Positions 7,834 through 17,428 of a stretch of 64,000 nt of DNA are shown here, one piece after another (position 1 is the stretch's first letter; each line of letters starts with the position of its first letter). This DNA comes from UBA981 sp942490995. GTDB lineage: Bacteria; Pseudomonadota; Gammaproteobacteria; Ga0077536. The position numbers and the translations under genes are program-made. Where the stretch lies: positions 62,001-126,000 of the forward strand of contig CALOBG010000014.1 in assembly GCA_942490995.1 (NCBI GenBank). The letters are read 5' to 3'. The notes beneath the pieces are model-generated. The model saw only the letters and a program-made list of their open reading frames with translations. It had not been told where the DNA came from and ran no database searches.

Positions 7834-10800
7834 ATGAGAAATTTTTACGGGACCAGCCCGGCGGCTGGCGCTTGCCATATTTCACTATTTTTCATTGGGT
7901 ACGGGCTACACCGTGGCTGAACGCGATACGCTGACTACCAGCGGCAACAGAATCGATTGCCTTCGAGACCACGCCATCCGTTGGCAACGACGGCACCACC
8001 GACCTCGTGGTGTTTACCGTACGGGAGCGGCTACCGGACGGCTCCTTCGGCCCGGGCGATATCTGGTACCAGAGACTGGTGGACGGCGCGCCCAGCGGCG
8101 GGGCTGTTCCCATCACGTCCGGTTTAACCGATGACCAGCTCAACGATGTCTCCGGCGATTACATCGTATACACAGCCTACGATTCGGTGATCATGTATTC
8201 CGGTTCGAATCATCATCCACCAGATTTCACCGGCATAATAACGACACTCGGCACTGCGGCAATCATCCAGGAACCCAAGATTCACGGATCTCATGTCGTG
8301 TGGCGAGAAGGCGGTGCGTATGCCGCCGAGGTCATGTACTACGAGCTGGGTTCGGGTAATCCCGCGGTTGCCCTGGCAGGCCCCGTTCCACCCACCTTCG
8401 GCCTACAGATCGGTAGCGACTTCGCTGTATGGGCGGAGTTTGACACTAAGTATGACGTGTTCGCCTATGAGTTTGCGACAGGCAATACGCTTAAATTGAC
8501 TGATACCGGGGACATCCACGAGCGACGACCCGCGACCAGCGGGCGCTGGGTCGTGTGGGAGCAGCAGGACGGTGCCGGTGTCACAATCGAAGCGCTCAAT
8601 ATGGATACGCATGAGCGAATTAGTATCGACAATGGCGGCGGCAACTATAATCCCAGCATCGATGGCGACCTGATTGCATGGGAAACCGATGTCGCCGGTA
8701 ACCTCGACATCTGGGTGCATCGCCTTTCCGTTGGCGAGAGCTATGCGGTTACCACCGACCCCGGGGACCAGTATCTGAATGACGTATTCGGCAATCACGC
8801 CGCATTCGTGGACATGCGCGAAGGCAGCGAGGATATCTATGTCTCAACGCTGACATTCATCGCGGGAAGACCTGTGTGCCGGTTATGGTGGCGATACCGA
8901 CGGCGACGGCATCTGCGACGATACCGACAATTGCCCGGCGGTCGCGAATCCAGGCCAGGAAGATATCGATGGCGACGGTGTGGGCGATGCCTGCGATCTG
9001 GATCCGGTTGAAGCAGTCGTGCTGACCTTCGATACCGACCCTGACGGCGGGGCAATTCCCGGCGGGACAATTATCGACTCGCAGTGGTCCTCCATCGGAG
9101 TCGACGTAGAGTGCGGAAACAACACTCCGGGTAATCCGGATGAATGTGTCGTTCTCGATTCGAATAGCCTGCCTGCCGGCCAGAACGATCTCGGCACACA
9201 CTGCCAGACCAATACGCTGATCGTCGCCACGAATGTCGATGACGGCAATGGCGATGGCCGGGTTGACACGCCCTACTCCGAACCCGGTGGCGGGCAAATC
9301 CGATTTAATTTCTCCGATCCGGTCGACCTCGCCGGGAGATCAAGATCGTGGATATCGACCCGGACGAAGGCGGAACGCGCGGTAATGGCAATCATCGATG
9401 CCGGGGGAGGAACTATTGTCGTTCCTGTTCCGGTACTCGGAAACGGTACCGTGCAGACGGTCACAATCGATGTACCGTATGTCACGGAGCTGACAGTGGC
9501 TTTCGATCAAGGATGGCGGACTGGCTGCACCACCTACACGCCGACCGTCATTCCGCAGGTGGCTGCTGCCACGATGATGGCGGCGGACGCCGACGTCTGC
9601 GTCGATTCAGTTTATCCGGTCGCGGATGCCGGCGATGATCGCGAGATTGTCCTTGGCGCCGTGGTACATATTGATGGCAGTAACAGCCATAAGGGCGATC
9701 CCTGGATTCCTGACAATGTTGGGCTGGAGTATCAGTGGAGCGTAAAGGATCCATTCGGGAACCCGGTCGAACTGCAGGATGCAGGCTCACCGGTACCATC
9801 ATTCATTCCTGGCCAGGACGGCGTTTACGATGTCACGCTGACGGTCAGGCGTCTCGACAACGCACACGAAAGCTGGCCTGACCAGGTCAGGCTGACGACA
9901 ACCTGGAACCTCTATGACACGCTGCTGATCGATCCTCCGTCGATCGATTTCGGTGACGTTCATATAGGCGAAAGCGCAGGCATCGGCCTGATGCTGACTG
10001 ACGCCTGCGTTGACAACGGTAATTGCGAGACACTGTCTGTCGATCCGGCTGTCACCACAACGCCTGTCGCGGGACAGTTCGTCAGTGACGCAGTCGAGGC
10101 CCTGCCACACGATGGCGCGGCTACCGAGTTGGTCGTGACCTTCGCGCCCACCGAACTCGGCAATGCACAGGGTCAGGTGGCGATCCGTGATTCAGCCGGG
10201 GTTGCCGCCCTGGTATACCTGACCGGCACCGGCTTCAACCTGGCGCCGATAGCGCATGCGGGCGATGACCAGGCCCTGCTGACGTTTGCCACAGTAAGGC
10301 TCGACGGCAGCCTCAGTGGCGACCCGGACGGCGATGCGATCGAATACGATTGGACGTTGTTATCGAAACCGGCGGGCAGCGCTGCGGAACTGGCTGACGC
10401 CCATACGGTGGCACCAACATTCATCGCCGATGTCTACGGCGACTACGTGGCTTCGCTGTCCGTGACGGACATGTGGGGTCAGGAAAGTCCGATGGCGGAT
10501 TCGGTCACCATCAGCTTTGCCAATGCCGCGCCAAACGCGGACGCCGGAGAGGCGTTTGCGGTATTTGTTGGAGAGGATGCGCTGCTGGACGGTAGCGGTA
10601 GTTTCGATCCCAATGGCGACTTGATGACCTATGCGTGGAGCTTCGACGGCAAACCCGCCGGCAGCGAGGCCATTTTGATCGGTGACAACGAACAAATGGC
10701 ACACTTCCTTGCCGACGTAGCGGGAACCTATCTCGTTCGACTCACCGTAAGTGACAATCTGGAGTCCGATCAGGCAACCGTGCAGATCCAGGCAGTCGAG

Positions 10801-11130
10801 ACGCTGGATGCCATCACCCAGTCGTTGAGCGCAGCCAATACCGCACTCAATGCGCTGGATGACGAGGATTTTCGCTTCAAGCGCGCAAGGGCTTTTCTCA
10901 CAGCCAAGATCAACCATGCGCTCAACAGTATGGACAAGGGCCAGCCACGCGTTGCCCTCGTCATGCTCGAGCGAACGGTGCTGCGGCGGATGGACGGTTG
11001 CGCCCTGCGAGGCATTCCAGACGAGCGCGCCGGTGTCGATACGATCGTCAACTGTTCGGCGCAGGCACAGGTCTATCCACACGTACTGAACGCAGTTGTA
11101 CTGTTGCGCGATATCGTCGACAACCAGTAG
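7834..11130 (+). pseudogene. large secreted multidomain protein (propeller, TSP3, PKD repeats), frameshifted
   Basis: A strong GGGAGGTG precedes ATG 7834. The reading frame is broken at 7842-7846 (T5), near 7946 (AA) and near 8864 (GGG); each is repaired by removing one base. A compensating pair, one base missing near 9335 and one extra near 9376-9380, garbles about 14 residues. Corrected, the product of roughly 1,100 residues has a signal peptide (RRLALAIFHYF), a TolB-like beta propeller (about 7990-8850), a thrombospondin type-3 Ca2+ repeat (DTDGDGICDDTDNC, 8893-8990), a choice-of-anchor-like domain, a PKD domain (9613-9880), an anchor-D-like domain (9920-10225), two further PKD/REJ domains (10240-10790) and a helical C-terminus. 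It is probably a cell-surface protein. Whether the indels are real decay or sequencing errors is open. Confidence 0.7.
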
Positions 11131-11162
11131 AGCTTACAGCCCTGAACTGAGCTGCGAGCGCT

Positions 11163-11193
11163 GACCCCGCCCTTCGGGGCGGGGTCTTTTTTT
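11163..11193 (+). terminator. rho-independent terminator with UUCG tetraloop
   Basis: A perfect 10-bp stem GACCCCGCCC / GGGCGGGGTC closes on the loop TTCG and is followed by seven T residues. It sits 33 bp after the stop of the large secreted-protein gene. The tetraloop makes this the strongest intrinsic terminator in the window. Confidence 0.95.
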
Positions 11194-11484
11194 GAGCTGC
11201 AGGGTAACCAGACAGCGACACCAACGGACTGACCGCCTCATTTGTATTCGCAATTATCGCGCTGATCTCGTCGTGGTCGCTGTCCGGACAGTGCCACGGT
11301 CCGGTTGCCGCGACGCCGATTGCGGCACTCAGTGGATTTGGAAAATCGACGCATTTACGCGATTTTTCCAGACCCATCCTCCCCTGTATGGCCCGGTCAG
11401 ATAGAATACGGACCGATTCGGCCCCGGTACCGCAGGAGCGGGTATGCCGGCGCGGCCGGGACAACCGCACGAACTCAAAGGTAA

Positions 11485-12063
11485 ATGACGATGAACCGCA
11501 ATACCAAATTCTGGATCTCGCTGGCAATTTTCCAGGTGGCCTTCGGCTTTACCGTTTTCGCCCTCACCCGCGAGCACTATATCGAGGCTGCCGGTCCCAG
11601 GGTCAGCGCTACCGCGATGCGGCCAATGGCGGCCGCGCGGCCCGGCACAATTCCGCAATCCGACCTGGCACAGTTTGCGACCGCAGCCGCGCTCCAGACC
11701 AACAGCAACGATCCGGCCGAGATCGGACGCCAGGCCGACCAGTTTTTCACCAACAAGCAGTTCGACAGCGCGGCCCAGCTTTACGAGCGGCTGGTCGAGC
11801 TGGTGCCGGACAATGTCGACACCTATAACAACCTCGGTATCACGCTGCAGTATCTCGGAAGGTCGGACGAAGCGTTGCAGTGGCTCAACAAAGGCGTTGC
11901 CGTTGATGCGAGCTACCAGAGAATCTGGCTGACACTGGGGTATGTATACAGCCAGGTCGGCAATACCCAGGAGGCACGCGCGGCGCTGACCAGGGCGATC
12001 GAAATGGACCCGGACAGCGGCATCGGCCAGTCGGCGGCGAACATGCTGGCGGAGCTGCCCTAG
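11485..12063 (+). CDS. membrane-anchored TPR protein
   Basis: This 192-residue protein has an N-terminal signal-anchor helix (WISLAIFQVAFGFTVFAL), a flexible Ala/Pro linker, then TPR units from about residue 85 to the end (AAQLYERLVELVPDNVDTYN, TLQYLGRSDEALQWLNKG, LGYVYSQVGNTQEARAALT). It presumably presents a TPR scaffold in the periplasm for protein interactions; the partner is unknown. AAAGG lies directly before ATG 11485, and a second ATG six bases on could equally be used. It has no close neighbour on the same strand. The 290 bp upstream contain a 12-bp palindrome CTGTCCGGACAG (11280-11291). Confidence 0.8.
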   Translation: MTMNRNTKFWISLAIFQVAFGFTVFALTREHYIEAAGPRVSATAMRPMAAARPGTIPQSDLAQFATAAALQTNSNDPAEIGRQADQFFTNKQFDSAAQLYERLVELVPDNVDTYNNLGITLQYLGRSDEALQWLNKGVAVDASYQRIWLTLGYVYSQVGNTQEARAALTRAIEMDPDSGIGQSAANMLAELP

Positions 12064-12211
12064 GCACTGCCGGGCGATACCCGGTCAGGCCACGCAGATG
12101 CGCTGCCACCGCAATGCCCGTGCCCCGGCCGAGGAGCGCGGCCAAACAACGAACCCGAGTCGGCCGCTTCCGGCCGCAAGACCCGCCCGGAATTCACACA
12201 CCACACTGCGT

Positions 12212-13126
12212 TCAGCCTGACGCGACGGGCGCGATCGTCGCGATGTAGCTCAACGACAGCCTGAGCGGCTGGTCGGTCACCATCTGCCAGACCTTGCGGG
12301 CATCCTCGTCGCTGCGCCGGATTTTCAATTCCAGCGCTGCCCCCGGCAGCCGATCGGAAAAATACTTCGCTGCGATAACAGGCGTTCGCTCCAGCTCGGA
12401 CGTCACCCAGCCGGCCATCAGATACTCGACGTCGCTGGCATGGCCCCAGCAGGAAATAATGAAATGCAGCTCAAGCAGCTCGGCGAGCCGGGTCACCCGG
12501 TGCAGGTAGAACGTGCCCGCGTTTGGCGTCATGCGCTGGAATTCATCGGTGCCCAGCGCATGCCAGGTAAAGGTGCGCAGGAACCCGTCATCGCTGAGGT
12601 CGACCCGGTCGATCAGGAAATCGACGATACCATTGCAGGCTACCCGGACGATTTGCGGGTCGGCGGTTGTCGCGCTTGCAGCGGCCATCGCGCCGAGTAT
12701 CGATTCGATCTTCGGCAGCAATAACTGCATATGGGCATTGAAGTCATGCAACACGCCGACGGTGATTGCGTTTTGCAGCGAGATACCGGCCATCGACTGC
12801 GGCAGCTCCTCCGGCCCCGGCATTGCGGTATTGCCGATCAGCACCGGCAGCACCGGTACTTTATTTGCAAGCGCCGTCTCGATCTCCATTCGCACCGGGT
12901 CATCCGCTTCGTTGATGCGGGTGTGCCACCCAGCACCGATCAACGCAATCAACACGCTGCTTTCCTCTATCGCCTCGCGGATGAAGTCGGAGAAACTGAC
13001 CGCGAACGGAATCGCAGTAACGTCCATGAATACCGCGTCCGCGCCGAACCGTCCGACCAGCCAGTCACACACGCGGCAAGCCTGAGGGCCGTCGCTACGG
13101 CGGTAGCTGAGGAAAATCATCGCCAT
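12212..13126 (-). CDS. TIR domain protein with uncharacterised C-terminal domain
   Basis: Residues 1-130 form a bacterial TIR domain: MIFLSYRRSD at the start, VFMDVTAI, a helix with DFIREAIEESSVLIALIG, and VRMEIETAL then KVPVLPVLI. The glutamate at about residue 81 is where NAD-cleaving TIR domains have their catalytic Glu. Residues 160-304 are an unrecognised domain (DEFQRMTPNAGTFYLHRVTR, FHYLMAGW-like and RSDEDARKVWQM segments). TIR proteins of this type often hydrolyse NAD+ or make signal nucleotides in defence or cell death. No SLOG, SMODS or Thoeris-type partner is adjacent, so a defence role is inference. It is transcribed alone. Confidence 0.82.
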   Translation of the reverse strand: MAMIFLSYRRSDGPQACRVCDWLVGRFGADAVFMDVTAIPFAVSFSDFIREAIEESSVLIALIGAGWHTRINEADDPVRMEIETALANKVPVLPVLIGNTAMPGPEELPQSMAGISLQNAITVGVLHDFNAHMQLLLPKIESILGAMAAASATTADPQIVRVACNGIVDFLIDRVDLSDDGFLRTFTWHALGTDEFQRMTPNAGTFYLHRVTRLAELLELHFIISCWGHASDVEYLMAGWVTSELERTPVIAAKYFSDRLPGAALELKIRRSDEDARKVWQMVTDQPLRLSLSYIATIAPVASG

Positions 13127-13223
13127 CGTACGAGCCTTTTTGCCTCTTCTATGCGACGCACCACGGTCGTCGCCGTCACCGCCGCCACGCCGAACAATCC
13201 GAATGCGACCAGACTATCCGCAT

Positions 13224-14699
13224 TCAGTCGACGCTCCAGTCCAGCGCGACAAGTTTCCATCCGCTCTCTGCCCTTTCGATCGTTAGCGAGAGCAGGTCGC
13301 GTGGCGCATTTGCCGGTTTGAACAGCACCGAGTAGGAATCATTTCCGGCGTTATCGTCATTGTTGCGGAATATCGAAAACGGCAACGGCGAAGACGGGAA
13401 ACCGATCGCATCTCCCAGACTGTCCGCGGAGATCAGCTGCCACTCACCATCGTTCGCGGTGAGCGCTGGATCCGACAGCCTCTGCAGCAATGCCGGATCC
13501 TCCACGCCATGACCCTCGGCGTTGATCAGCCCATGATCCTCGACGAGCCACATAGCCAGCAACCCCTGGACCGCATCATCCGCGCTCAGCGTTGCAGGGA
13601 GAACCCCGACTGCAGCAAGACCGGCCGTCAGCCGCGGTGCATCGGTCATTTCATCGGCAATCTCGTCCACCTGCTGCTCGACAAACCATGTATGCAAAAG
13701 ATCCTCGGTAAAACCGACAATCGAATCGACGGGCGCACCGGAAAGCGGCATCGGCATATCGGAATCCGGGACGGCGGAAGTACCGACTCGCCCGGGCCTG
13801 GCACAGCGGAATTTTTCGTCTCCTCTGCTCCCTTTCCCTTTCCGCAACGACAACGATTTCAGAAAACACGGATAAGTAGTGAACTGATCGTACGGTAATC
13901 CTTCTTTTTGATTCGCCTGCCAGCGCTTGCCCTCTTCGATAAACCACTGGAATTTTTCGTACTGCGTTGCGGCCTTCTGAAACTTCTCAAGCCTCTTTCC
14001 CAGCGTCTTCCAGTCGTTACCGGAGCGCGCTCCAAAGTCGCCGTTCCTGGCCAGAAAATCGCGCATGAAAAAGAACATCGCCCTGGCCGTTTGCATCGTG
14101 TCGTCGCGGTGCTTCGAGGTCAGGTCGGCATCGTGTTTGCGCCATCCACCGCGGTCCTGCGGATGCGACCAGGCGAGCTGTGGCTGGCGGCAAGTGGCCT
14201 TCCATAGCCCCGGAACGTCAGGCTCGCCCGCGTGCGACCAGGAGTCTCCCAGAGGATGCAGCGCTGCGCCAAAACGGTTTAGCCGCACGGTCGGCGACAG
14301 CGTTTTGTCCCGCACCGCGATCTCCTGACGAACCCAGCGGTTTCCGCCATTGGCCTGGTCGTGCACACCATTGTCCACCCGGCGAGTATTGGGTGCGCCG
14401 GGCACGGCGTCGTTCGCCGGGAAGTGATGCTGCTGAACGACGCGGGAAACCGCTTCGATTTTCGGTGCGTTCGGCCTGACGCAGACCTCGCCTACGAGAT
14501 AAGTCGCTGCCAGCACATGGGTCTCGTCCGCGGATACCGAACCCGCGGCAATAATTTCTGCGTCGGTGAGTGAGAACCCGGCCTGGAACGCCAGCCATTT
14601 GACCAGCCCATAGTGAACGTCCGCCTCCCATGCCCAGACCGGGGTCGTACAGGAGACCAGCAGGAATAGGGCCGCAGTCAATCTTCGAAACCGAACCAT
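13224..14699 (-). CDS. secreted protein resembling Zn-phospholipase C / DUF6765 type
   Basis: The 491-residue product has a signal peptide (FRRLTAALFLLVSCTTPVWA) and begins the mature part with WEADVHYGLVKWLA. It carries histidines in HHFP and in HPLGDSWSHAG, the latter typical of the all-helical phospholipase C/S1-P1 and DUF6765 families that bind zinc. The second half has a Ser/Lys/Gly-rich insert and a C-terminal domain reminiscent of NTF2-like folds (LISADSLGDAIGF, KLVALDWSVD). I moved the start from 14789 to ATG 14699 because GAGGAG lies 8 bp upstream and the signal peptide begins there. Enzymatic activity is not established by the sequence. Confidence 0.66.
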   Translation of the reverse strand: MVRFRRLTAALFLLVSCTTPVWAWEADVHYGLVKWLAFQAGFSLTDAEIIAAGSVSADETHVLAATYLVGEVCVRPNAPKIEAVSRVVQQHHFPANDAVPGAPNTRRVDNGVHDQANGGNRWVRQEIAVRDKTLSPTVRLNRFGAALHPLGDSWSHAGEPDVPGLWKATCRQPQLAWSHPQDRGGWRKHDADLTSKHRDDTMQTARAMFFFMRDFLARNGDFGARSGNDWKTLGKRLEKFQKAATQYEKFQWFIEEGKRWQANQKEGLPYDQFTTYPCFLKSLSLRKGKGSRGDEKFRCARPGRVGTSAVPDSDMPMPLSGAPVDSIVGFTEDLLHTWFVEQQVDEIADEMTDAPRLTAGLAAVGVLPATLSADDAVQGLLAMWLVEDHGLINAEGHGVEDPALLQRLSDPALTANDGEWQLISADSLGDAIGFPSSPLPFSIFRNNDDNAGNDSYSVLFKPANAPRDLLSLTIERAESGWKLVALDWSVD

Positions 14700-14987
14700 G
14701 GCGTGCTCCTCGCAAACAACGGTCTGACCGGCCGCGACGTCGTGCGGGCCGAGGTGGGAGAGAAAAACCGTTCGCATCGCCGTGAACACCGGCTCACCGG
14801 CTTGAACGACAGCGAAGGCGCTGCGCCGACCGTTGACACCGCTTGCTCAAACTATAGTCGAGAATTCACACATTAACGGCAGGCCAACGTTAGCCGCCGG
14901 GGCAATGGTGCGCGCTGCAGGTACTGGCACGATGTGCGTGGCGCGAGTTCTTCGATGAGCTGCCGTCAGCTCGCAGCGATTTTTTCG

Positions 14988-15905
14988 TCAACGCGGCCGG
15001 CCAAACTCCTGCGCCCAGTAGATGCCGTGTTCGGAGTCCGGGTTCAGCGCATAAGCGATGCCGGATTCGCTGTAGCGCGGGTCCATCAGCGTGGCACAGT
15101 GACTGGGACTTTCGAGCCAGCCATTGACCACCTCTTCCGCACTGGTCTGCCCGGCCGCGACGTTTTCGCCAATCGCGCTCCACTCGTAACCGGCGGCGCC
15201 TGCACGGAAGTCAGGTGTATTGCCGTCGCTCCCCTCATGCCCCATGAAATCGGAGGCCGCCATATCCTGCGCATGAGCCAACGCGGCATGCTCGAGTACG
15301 GCGGAATAGGCCAGCGGCGTCGTCGCCGCAAATTCCCGCCTACCGCAACGCCGCGGTTGCGCCCGTGCGCGATTGACCAACGCGAGCACCTGTCCTGCAA
15401 CCGCGGGCATTTCTTCCGGCCGTGGCGGCGTGAAGGGTTCGGCAAGAATCAATCGAAGGTCATGACCGTCACGATGTACCCCGATATCGCGAAACGCCAG
15501 GTTCGTAACGTCATCGCAAAAATGCACGGGGAGGATTTCAGCGATGCGGGCATCGCCTCCGTCGGTCCGAATCTCGATCGACGCGGTCGTCTTCATCCGA
15601 TAGCCGGCGGCGGCCAAGGCCTCGCCCAACTCATCGCCGCCGGCAGCCCGCCTGGCCGCGGCATCCAGTCGCTCGTCGCGTCGCAGCAGCCGGTCCGTTC
15701 CCGCATACTCGCCGCAGCCCTGTATGCGAGCGGCGTTGACGAGATCGATCGTGTCGGCCACCGCTGGCACAGGTGTAACGACAAGCGATAACACAACTGC
15801 AAAAGACAGCGCCCTCAAACTGTGGGTGCGCCTGCCCGTTGTGCTGGCGAGCTGTGTTGCCGCAAACCCCGTCGTTTGCCCTGGCGCTTTTCCCGCCCTT
15901 TGCAT
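14988..15905 (-). CDS. secreted CAP (SCP/PR1-like) domain protein
   Basis: The C-terminal 140 residues are a CAP domain: VLALVNRARAQPRRC, LEHAALAHAQDMAASDFMGH, the CAP motif AGYEWSAIGENVAAG, VVNGWLESPSHCATLM, SGIAYAL and YWAQEFGRP. A signal-like helix (LRALSFAVVLSLVVTPVPAVA) lies about 35 residues into the frame. ATG 15905 has GGAG 8 bp upstream; a TTG at 15818 would start right at the signal peptide and may be the real start. Between them is a second CAP-like half (IDLVNAARIQGCGEYAG), so the protein may carry a degenerate tandem copy. Bacterial CAP proteins are extracytoplasmic and mostly of unknown function. It is divergent from the gene at 16175. Confidence 0.78.
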   Translation of the reverse strand: MQRAGKAPGQTTGFAATQLASTTGRRTHSLRALSFAVVLSLVVTPVPAVADTIDLVNAARIQGCGEYAGTDRLLRRDERLDAAARRAAGGDELGEALAAAGYRMKTTASIEIRTDGGDARIAEILPVHFCDDVTNLAFRDIGVHRDGHDLRLILAEPFTPPRPEEMPAVAGQVLALVNRARAQPRRCGRREFAATTPLAYSAVLEHAALAHAQDMAASDFMGHEGSDGNTPDFRAGAAGYEWSAIGENVAAGQTSAEEVVNGWLESPSHCATLMDPRYSESGIAYALNPDSEHGIYWAQEFGRPR

Positions 15906-16174
15906 CCAAACCACTCCATGGCTCCGCCAAACCCGCCGACATTGGCGCTCAGGAAGTCGTTCCCGCCAATGTACCGACCTTGTCGTCCTCATCATCCGTA
16001 ACACCGGCCACAATCGCAATCGGCACATCGGGAGCCGTTGCGCCGACACCCCCCCAATTGCGACAGGCTTCGATTTCGGATTACCCGCACCATCGCGAGT
16101 TTGCCGCCAATCAGCGGCATACAGCAAAAGGCCATTCTGATAAGGTTGCAACTGCCTCGTCACTTCACGAGAAC

Positions 16175-17128
16175 ATGCCTCCCGAGAAACACCAGCTACC
16201 GTTCGATCCACCCGCAAAAGCCACAATCGAGAAAGTCGAGCGCATCGGGCCTTTTGTCCTGCGCGTCGACTACCGGCTTCCCGACGGGACCAGCGCAACC
16301 TGGCGCTCGCGCACGAACCGGACCCACGGCGGATTGCGCACGATTCCCTCGCCGGCAGACACCGCGCAGGCCACGAGTCCGGAATGGTGGCTGCACGTGT
16401 GGGCGATTGCCAAAGTCGTCTGGTGGACCGCGGCGCTTTTTATTGTCGGCTCGGCGTGTTTCATGGCCGCCAGCGCGGCACCGCTACAACCCGGGTTGTT
16501 CGGCCGGTTCGCAGAGAACACCACCGCAATCAACAGGGTTTTCTTCGTCGGCTCAATATTTTTTACGCTGGCTGCTTATTCGCAGTTCCTGGCAGCAGTC
16601 AATGCCAACCGTGTTACCGCTATTGCACACGGCCATGATCCGACCACCCCGTTCAGGTGGTTCGCCTGGCGGCCAGGCCAGATCGGCTGGCTCAGTACTT
16701 TCATTCAGTTCGTCGGTACGCTGCTGTTCAATATCAACACGTTCGATGCGCTGCTCCCCGGCCTCAACTGGTTTCAGGCCGACCTTCTGATCTGGACACC
16801 CGACATCATCGGCAGCGTATGCTTCCTCATTGCCAGCGTCCTCGCATTTACCGAATACTCTGATGGATCGTTCGTGTGGAAACCGCGCGACGTATCTTGG
16901 CGCATCGTATGCCTCAACCTGCTCGGTTCCATCGCTTTCGGAATCGCCGCCATCTACGCGATTATTTTGCCCGGCAGCAGTGATGTCCTGAACGCGCGGG
17001 ACGTCAACTTTTTTACTTTCGTCGGCGGACTGTGTTTCATGGTGGGTGCCTATCTGCTGATCCCGGAGGCAGCGCGGAATCTCCGCAGGATTGTGCACGG
17101 GCAGGGAATCGCGGTCGCACACTCCTGA
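16175..17128 (+). CDS. polytopic inner-membrane protein (YrhK-like)
   Basis: A 70-residue cytoplasmic N-terminus with a DYRLPDGTSATW element precedes about six membrane helices: near residues 80-105, 120-145, 170-195, 205-230, 240-262 and 275-295. Repeated FVGxxxF/LxxxxA and GSxxFxIA patterns in the helices recall YrhK-domain proteins, but the match is by eye. ATG 16175 was chosen over an upstream in-frame start because the upstream stretch overlaps the divergent CAP gene and has no membrane or family character. Function is unknown. Confidence 0.66.
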   Translation: MPPEKHQLPFDPPAKATIEKVERIGPFVLRVDYRLPDGTSATWRSRTNRTHGGLRTIPSPADTAQATSPEWWLHVWAIAKVVWWTAALFIVGSACFMAASAAPLQPGLFGRFAENTTAINRVFFVGSIFFTLAAYSQFLAAVNANRVTAIAHGHDPTTPFRWFAWRPGQIGWLSTFIQFVGTLLFNINTFDALLPGLNWFQADLLIWTPDIIGSVCFLIASVLAFTEYSDGSFVWKPRDVSWRIVCLNLLGSIAFGIAAIYAIILPGSSDVLNARDVNFFTFVGGLCFMVGAYLLIPEAARNLRRIVHGQGIAVAHS

Positions 17129-17428
17129 CGCGCAACGGATGCCGCCCGTGAATCGGCAACCAGCCACTTCGGAACGGTAGGCAAAAACCAATAGCCGCTG
17201 ACGCTTTCCTGCCGTGGCGACAGTCGAAGGCGCTCCTTGCCCGCATTGCTCTCAAGGATTGACCGCCCGCGGGTGCCGATCGGTGCCAGGTCGCTGGCAA
17301 ACGGACGAAAGAATAACCACCAGAGTATGGCTCTGCCCCGGATCTCTTTTCTACGGCTTGCACCATCAACATTACGCCGTCAGACTCCTGCCCCTGTTGG
17401 TTCGGTCGACCCATCTCGGAGTTATCGC

